From Nageia nagi (lineage: Eukaryota; Pinophyta): 64,000 nt of DNA. Shown here in pieces: positions 20,406-29,000 of the stretch. The first letter of the stretch is position 1; each line of letters opens with the position of its first letter. The notes below the pieces were generated by a model. That model ran no database searches. It saw only the letters and a list, made by a program, of their open reading frames with translations, and was not told the origin of the DNA. A program made the translations under genes and the position numbers. Location of the stretch: assembly GCA_050084985.1 (NCBI GenBank), contig JBITNC010000001.1, positions 107,880,001-107,944,000 of the forward strand, in the 5' to 3' direction.

Positions 20406-21890
20406 CATGGAGCTTAAATAAGATCAGATGAGGACTCTTGCATTTGTTTCAGGTGTGCCTTTGATCATCCACTATGGTGAAGCAACTGTTGGAGATGTGC
20501 CATTGAGAATCTACTATCGAGATATTAATGAAAACCCTTACAACCCTTTTGCCTTCCCAAATTAGAGGTACATGATTGTTACTATATTAATGAAAACTCT
20601 TACAACCTTGAAGCATGTTGGGAATTTAAGTTCAAATTATGTTTGGTCCTTTGTAATTTCTTTTCTATGATTTTCCATGATCTAAAAGATAGAAATAAGG
20701 TTTTAGCAAACCATTGTAGGTGATTTTTTGGGTAAAAATGATTTTATATACATCCCTGGATATCTGATTTCAATGCTCTCATGGAAAATAATCATGGTCT
20801 TTTGGTATGGGTAAACCTTTATGTGCTCCTAATGGAATTTTGAAAAAATAAGATTTTTACCAAGATTGGGAACACCATTAGATCATTTTTGTATGCAGAT
20901 GATAACATAGATGAAAATTCATATAACACTTTCAATATGAGTAAAACAAGAATTGCAATTTGGATGAACACATCTTCTCCTTGGACACAATCCATCGTTT
21001 TATCCTTATCTCAAAGGAATTAGACTCAACACATTGAGTATGAATATTTTTTTGTAAGGTGTTTTAGGTGCCAAAAATATGGACATAAAAAAAGAATGCC
21101 CATTATCTCAGGAACACTCTTAGTACTCTCTTAGAAAAAGGAAGACTACAAATGGTTTTAATGAATACCATCTACTTGATATCTAACATGCAAACCCAAA
21201 ATAACCTAGATTTGGAAATAAAGAAGCTTTATGCATATATGAGAACTTGTCAAATTTTGGAATCCAACGAGAAGCAAACAAGCATCACACATCTATTTGA
21301 ACCACAAGGAAGGAAACCCACCATGAATCAAAAGACCAACCCAAAGAAGAAAATGAATCAACTACTAAATATTCTTTGGCCATTTTGATTATTCAAAAGA
21401 TAAGTTCCTATAGTACTAAATCCTTTCATAGACCTATCAAAGAAAATAATGAAGAAATTTTGACTCCGATGAATGTCAAATCTTCTTAACAACACAAGTC
21501 AACTAAAAGGATCGAGAAAAAAAAAAGAGAGAGAAAAGCTACCAATGTTACTTCAGTCAATTCTTCAAAAAAAAATTGATAATTCTTGAGAAAATCTTAA
21601 TGCAAAGTATGAAACTTTGGTGAACGATTCAAAAGGTACAACACATAATTACTACCTTAGAAGTATGAAATTCAATAATACCTTTTCATATTTAGCAACA
21701 CTAATAAAGGACAAAACATAAGAAAGGTCATTTGAGTTGAAGAAGGCAAAGCATGAATCTATACTTAATTGACTATGAAGCTATCATGTATATTTAATAC
21801 ATTTAAGGCTATGAATGTAACATTTGAAAGAATGTTATGTTAATACAAGTTTTGGATCTTGTATAAAAAAACCTTTTTTTATCATTAAAA
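20406..21890 (+). pseudogene. ORF1-type retroelement sequence, copy 2 (DUF4283-like plus knuckle)
   Basis: Across several frames the translation contains KTRIAIWMNTSSPWTQSI followed by RCFRCQKYGHKK, the DUF4283-side and zinc-knuckle signature of plant LINE ORF1, with a 1-base frame slip inside the knuckle. Upstream pieces (20430-20900) give further ORF1-like fragments. Downstream comes a Lys/Asn-rich C-terminal part (21152-21388 open) and then ATNVTSVNSSKKK. The copy ends with CTTGTATAAAAA and an A-rich run, as copy 1 does near 7605. No ORF2 follows. Confidence 0.65.
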
Positions 21891-21924
21891 AAAAAATTAT
21901 ATGTATAGAATCATCAATTTAAAT

Positions 21925-22260
21925 ACTAAAATAAATAAATTTAAATATTTATAATTATAATAAAAAATATATATGATATTTATATTTACAAACAACTATT
22001 TATGTATTTATAAACAACTATTTCTGTGTAGAACACTACAAAAACATGAAGGTTTCTATAAACTTAAAAACTTTCATATTTTAATTATGGTAAGATGGTA
22101 ATTTTTGTTTTTCTTCAAAAATTAAAAAGAAAAAAAAATCCAAAGAACAATTATATTTTCAAGTAGAAAAAAATGATGAAAATGCTATAAATTAAATATT
22201 ATTTTTTGATAACTTCAAGAGAAAAAATATTGATTTACAATATCAAAACTCAAAACTACT
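21925..22260 (+). repeat. AT-rich repeat family R, copy 2
   Basis: It aligns with copy 1 at 19465-19735 and 19970-20035, with the middle of the unit missing. Together the two copies flank the ORF1-type sequence as direct repeats about 2.46 kb apart. Confidence 0.65.
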
Positions 22261-22956
22261 TAAATAGATAAAACAAAAAAAAAAATGGATAACTTCAAAA
22301 AAACAAAATTAAATACAATAGAAATTATCAAATAACAAAGACACAAATAAATTAAATGCAAATCCTTGACAACTTCGACATAATTAAATATAAAAAAAAA
22401 AAAAAAACCAATATCACATCTAGAAGTTGCTCCACAAAGGATGTTGTCCCAAATAAACAAATTCCACCTCAATATAGCAATACATAATCATCTCACGTGT
22501 TATTGGGACAACAAAATGAGACTAGGCATAATTCAAGACAGGACAACTCTCGAAGCTTGAAACCCATCTGTTTTTTCATTGGTCAACCGAATTCTTTACA
22601 AATCAATTTTTTTTGCTGAGCTTTGGGCACTACAATTCTTTCACGGGTTCCCAATATACAGCATTGGGACAGTGGATCCCTGAAGACGGGGTGACAGATT
22701 GCATGCAAGAGAAACAAAAAGACAAATACCGTAACACATAATCACTTTGGTTCAAAAGTTCCAAGGGAGTTTGCCACCTTCTATGGACAAATATTCTACG
22801 GGCCATGCATTCCATATGTTATGCTATACGACCAGCTACTCTTTTGTTGTAAGGGGGGCTACGAAGGTGGCGTGGTTTTTAAAGCTTTCCTTTTTGAGGA
22901 GTATTATCTTGTCTGGGATACATGGTTTTAAATGCTGTGAATAGACTTTCTCTTGT
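22261..22956 (+). promoter_or_regulatory. upstream region of the WIYLD gene
   Basis: The left part is A-rich with repeated GATAACTTCAAAA-like words (near 22206, 22287 and 22369). From about 22450 the base composition becomes more balanced, as often near a gene. A CACGTG G-box core lies at 22494-22499 and an ATTGG (CCAAT reversed) near 22577. No clear TATA box or transcription start was identified. The promoter role rests mainly on position, within 600 bases upstream of the first coding exon. Confidence 0.35.
22494..22499 (+). promoter_or_regulatory. G-box core CACGTG
   Basis: CACGTG is the palindromic core bound by plant bHLH and bZIP factors. It lies about 510 bases upstream of the proposed start codon. 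A single hexamer is weak evidence by itself. Confidence 0.25.
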
Positions 22957-23004
22957 ATGACATACATTGATTTACATTTTATGAACAGCATTTCATCTAC
23001 AAGT

Positions 23005-26000
23005 ATGCCGATGCAGACAAGGCGACGCAAGAAGGTATGGAGTGTGTTGTTGGGGCCATGATTTTTTTTTTTTTTTGGTGGGTGTGGATTAGAGAACAAA
23101 AGGTTTATATTGCTGATGAGAAATTCATGAATTTAGTAGTGGGTCTTGAGTTTTTCTCAAATTCCATTGCAGAGAGGAGATAAAGAGCATGAGCGAAGAA
23201 TGGAAGATGCAGTGGAGGCAATTCTCCCACTTGGATTCTCCAGGGAGCTTATCCTCTCCACCGTGGAACATCTCCTTCAAGTAATGTACATAGAGAGGTT
23301 CATAGGAGAAATGTTGTTAGGTCAATCGACTGAATTGAAATATGGGTTAGGCAAAAATACTTGAGCTCAGGATGTTGTCATTTGTATGGTTGTGTGTAGG
23401 TGTATGGAGGAGAGAAGAGTTGGTTCTTTCTTGAAGAAAATAATTACAAGCTTCTTGTTGATACCATTTTGCAGGGTGTAGAGTCATGCTCTCCTAAGGT
23501 TAGTAATTTTAATCTTTGCAGCTGCTTTTTCTTAAAAGGATCTATAAATGGCCTTTTTATGATTTGTAAGAATTAGAAAATGTTTACAGCTTGTGAATCT
23601 TATCAAGCTTACGATAATCATCAAGCCCAGTTATTTCTTGAAGAATATAATTACAAGCTTCTTGTTGATACCATTTTGCAGGGTGTAGAGTCATGCTCTT
23701 CTGAGGTTAGTAATTTTAATCTTTACAACTACTTTTTCTTAAAAGCAATTATACTTGGCCTTTTTGTGATGTGTAAGAATTGGAAAATGCTTATACCTTG
23801 TGAATGTTATCAAGCTTAGGATACCCATCAAGTACATGGCCTTATTGTGATCTCTAAGAATTGAAAAATGCTTACACCTTGTGAATGTTATCAAGCTTAG
23901 GATACCGATCAAGCTCAGTTCTGTACGATAGAGCTTGCTAACTAACTTAACCAATACATGTTGGGATTTTGGTACATGCATTTTGTATACTGACATTATT
24001 TGTCGAATGTAAGGAAAAAGACATAATTAGATGTGTTGTTCTCTCTGGAATAGTTAGATGTGGAGATGTGTTGTACTCTCTAGTTTAGTGCATGATTTTG
24101 AAAATGAATTTGCAACCTTGAAGTGGGTGTTCTTTTTGGCAATATTCAAATTCACAGAACAAAAGATTTAATAGACTTATCAAGTGAGAGCTTAGAGTGA
24201 ATTGTGAGCCTAGGCTAGGAACATGTTTAAGAGATGGTGGATGTCTTCAAGAGTTAGTGACTTATAGGATGTAGGAGTCTATGTCACTAGTATGTAGGGG
24301 ATGGCCTTCTAATTATCCTTACGCTTCCTTATGCTTCAGTGTAGGTCTCGAGCTACAAAGAATGAAAAATGAAATTACCTTAAGCTTAAGAATGTCAAAA
24401 AACACCATCTTGGGATGAATACATAATTGTGTGTGTAGGCAACATTGTTTGCAAGAAAAATTAATCATACAACAGGGAACAATTGAGACGAAAAATCTAA
24501 TAATCATTTATGGTTACATATGTATTATATTTTTCTTTTGTAAAATGTTTATTTCATTTTCACTTTTATACTTTAGAAATGTGTGTATAAATTAGATGTG
24601 ACATGTGCACATATAGCTTGAGATAAACATTCTGAAAATAACATCAGGGTCTTTGTACCCCTACCCACTTTTCCTAGAAATTTGGGACAATATTAAGCAC
24701 TAGAAGTTAGACAAATCATGACTAGAGTGCAATCTTGCTGTTGTTATGCAACAAACTAGGTTATTCATCAACAGGTTTTACACAATCTCTCATACTCATC
24801 CAAGGATCTCCAAACTATTGTGACTTGTGAGATCGGTATTGTTGATTTTTGCAATATTTTTTTTTACCTACGAAAGACCATTTTGTGTTAATAAGAAAGC
24901 CAAATGGTAACTTGACCGTAAAAGTATAACATAGGTCAATTACTGCTTTTTCTACCAAAGATTGAACTTTGAACCTTATAGCTAGCCAATCCACCAATTT
25001 GGCATTGCACAACAGCTTATGAACATTGTCAAAAAGGTAAACCTAGTGAGGTAGAATAGTTTGAAATATATTTAAGGTAAAGTGAGAAGGTTTCCGTGCT
25101 AATTCAAAGGGTTTTCATACAATGATTGGTGTGCTAGCTACTTTTGTAGCTACAATATTAGTTTTTCCTTCTAGGTTTTACTATAACTATATATAGCAAC
25201 AACAGAGTTTGGAATAGGAGAAGCTTTAACTACAGATAAGTGCTATTTCCTTGCAACAGAATAAATCATTTTATTTTTGGCTCTGCTACACGTTTTTTTG
25301 CTATGCATCCCATTATTGACACATTGCATGTCCCAAAGGTTATATCTATCGCCACGCATTTAGAGCAAAGGCATTAGACCACTTTTTCAAGCCTAATGGA
25401 AACTGAACTACATTATAGTCAACTGTCATGTGATGATCTATTGTTTAGAAAATACTGAGTTTTATAGCTGAACTATCAACCAGAGAATGAAATCTTTCTA
25501 TGGCTGTTGTATGTTTCATATCATCTTTGTATATTTAATTGTCAATCTTTAACTTTTTTCATACAAGCTTGTACTTGAATTATGTGACAGTCATCCATCC
25601 AGATAACTTTTGAAAAAGCTTGAGCTTGGGCAAGAGTTTTTAAAGCTGGTCATTGTGTAGAGAGGAATCTTCACCAAAAAAAAACCTTGATGTTCTTTCT
25701 TTTTCCTTAGAATGCACAAGCCCAAATTCATTTCAAGGCCAGCCTATACTTTATATATTGTCTATAATTACATTTAATGTGACTGTTAACATCAACCATA
25801 TTGTCCTCTGTTTTCATCAAAGTAGTAAAACAAACAAACAAGGTGGAAACTTTGATATGAACAACCAAAATGGAATGAGAATAGTGATGTGGGAAACCTT
25901 ATACTAAGGTCAGTAGCAAATGCCATATAGAAGCAGATTCTTTGGCTCAACATAAAAATTACACTCGTGACAATTCTTCGTTTTGAACTACTCATATCTC

Positions 26001-29000
26001 AGTAGGAGAAATAATGTAGTAGTTGGACATCAGATATTTCAGTAGAAACATTCATGGTCCAAATGCTTACATTTCTTTCAAAGGATGCATGATATCTGCT
26101 TCAGTTGTATGCATAATTTAGTCTTAAAGCTTACATTGTTGACCCTATTATCGTTTCATTTGACAGATTAGTTCCAGAACTAAGAAATATGGGAACACGT
26201 ATCTGAGAGGAGGACACTGCTGAATATCCTTCCTCAAGATTATGCAGTGTTAAAACATTTGTGAAACATCATATACTTTAAAAGGGATGCACAATGTAAA
26301 AATTAAGGAAGTAAATACTATTATTCTTTGTAGTAGCTAGAGATCAACTGACTAGACATGGAAAAAATAGAAAAAACTTTTGTAAATATATGTTCAATGA
26401 TCTATACAAGTTCACAGTATATCAGACTCCGATAGTGGCAAGATTCAATAGATGTTGGGGCCTTTAATAACCCTGAATGACATTGATGTAATGTAATTTG
26501 GGAGGTTAGAATGTGCTCTGTTTTTTGGAGTAGTTCTTCATGAAGGTTCATCGGTTGAAAGGAGGTTGCAACAGATATGAATCTTGAAGAATTACTGTTT
26601 GATTTGTGGCATAAAGGAGGTTACACCATATATGAATATTGGGAACGTCTTTTGGGTGTTCAAAGATAGATCTATACACATAACTTTGGAAACACTCAGA
26701 GTTTTTAGGATAAACATAGGTTTTCTAGCGAATTTGAATCTTCTTTTTAATAGGTAAAAAACCATTTTTTTAGACAGGATCCCAAAACCTATTATACGTG
26801 TGTAGTTCCAAGGATCTATCAATGTAGTCCCGGAGGAAATTTGCTAATTGGAAACAGAAAGAAACAACAGAGAGAAGCATAAACAATCAATCTGATGCAT
26901 CATTGGATCTGAATAAGTTCACTTTTTCCTTGGGCCTTTTAGGGTTTAGCACCCTTGTTTTTTAGTTACAGCAGCTCCCTGGCTGCAAAAGAGCAAATCT
27001 AAAGCAGTTTGTTGAATTTATTGGACTTGTCACCATTTTGAATCCTTTTCTCTATCTCTGACATCCTTGGGATTTGAGGATATCTATTTGAAGAGCTTTG
27101 GGAATATTGGCATCCAAGTAGACGTCTTTATTTTCTAGTTAATGTCCCACATAGCTTAGGCATTTCTGGATGGATCTCTTTAGTTCTTTGCTAGCATTTG
27201 GATTGTTCACAAGGATCATGTCTTTCTGAAAATTGTTCAGTTCGGCTTCATTGTAGCGTGAATTATATTTCCTTTGATCGAATCTTCTTCTAACAACGTC
27301 TTCAATTGGGTTAACAACGCAGGGAGTTGTTTAAATGAATTCTTGATTTTCTGAACCCAGTCCCTCATCGATGATGATGCTCAGGGTGTCCATTCCACCT
27401 ATCATAGTTGCTTTGCAGTCACAGAGTTTTTTTGTGTCACAGAGTTTTTTTTGTGATATGCTGATCTGTATCTGCAAATTAGAGTGAAATCTTCATTTCC
27501 ATCAAGATTAAAACGTCAAGGGGACCGCCTAGCTTCAAAGCTACTTGCAACATCTCTTTTGAATCTTTTCTTTGCATTTAGGATGTGAACCAAAATTTTG
27601 CATGGAGCCCAGCTTCTTCTGGATCAACCCCGCACATCTGGCCTCCACAGGTCAATGATGTTCTCATTCTCGTAGGCAGCATTTGCATCAGATCTATCAA
27701 CTATTTTGGTATTGAATGCACTGCTGCAAGCGGTTTCTGTTTCAGACCTAGATAATTGTCTTAGCCTAAAACAGCTCCGTGAATTGATACAGATTCGAGC
27801 CCTAGTTTCTTCACCTGACAATGTTTCTTCTTCTTGATGGATTCATTTCTCACCAACCATCAACATTGGGTTGTTCATTAGAGCCATTCTCTCTTCTGAT
27901 GCCCCAGCTGGCCTTCACTACTCCTGGTTTGCCATCAGGATAGTCTCCTCCTGGGTCGTGTTTGGCAACCTGCACTCTGGATCCTATGTTGTTGGCGATT
28001 TCAACTAGCGAATTTGCATCTTGTTCAGATATGAAAATATGGAAATATTCTACCAGTTACTACCAAAATACAGATACGTTACATTTTTATATTTCTGGAG
28101 AATCTAATCTTTTCAGACTCCAGAGTCTTCAGACATAGTAGTACTCTTGTTACTAGTTGAATTTATGTAAGATGCATTTTTAACCAAGAGAAAGGAAGTA
28201 AACATCAAGTGACGGTGCTAGGAAAAAAATGTTTATTTCATGCTTAATGCACAAATTCAATATTTAGTGGAAAATTAAAAAAATGCTTCTAATTCTTTCT
28301 TGATGAGACCTTAGGTCGCATATGTCTTATGATATTCCACTCTCTTCATAGTGCATTATGTACAGGTGATTGGTTAATGTATGTGCTGATGTATTGAATG
28401 TAATTTTAGTATTTCAAAAACTGTTGTGCTAAATATTTTTTTAATCCTGAGTCTGAAATCTGACATAATGTTTGACCTCTACTTGCAAGCAGAAGTGACT
28501 GATTGTAGCCAATCACGATAAAAGAATTTACATGACATAACTAACTCTTTTACATGGACTTGTTTAGACAGGTGTTTTGCATCAAGAGACGAACACAAAG
28601 CAGATTGATATTCATGTTCTTGATGTGAAATTCAATGAGAATAAACTTAAGGCAGAGTCGAACACAGAACTTGAAGGTAAAATTAGTCTGAGGGTCAAAA
28701 CATGAAATGCGAGTGAAGATAATAATACCAAGGAACATTAGCCTGAGATAGTTGATTAGTTTCTGAAGAGATTTATATAAAAAAATTTTGATTCATAATC
28801 TCTATTGTTGAAGATAAGTGCTCTTGGAAGTTTCTGCATAAAATCTCATTGCAGAGGAAGCCAATATACCATATAGTTAAAAATATATCTTTCAAGTTTC
28901 AACCTATGATAAAATTTGAGCTTTTACATTAGGCTCAATTCTAATCTAATTCAAGCTTAATTTGCAGGTTGTACGAATAATGTGGATGAAAATTGTACAG

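Noticed and set aside
28572-28676. Exon 4 starting at 28572 after GACAG
   Set aside because: It would need phase 1 from the previous exon, while exon 3 ends in phase 0; the TTTAG acceptor at 28567 fits. Kept only as an alternative.
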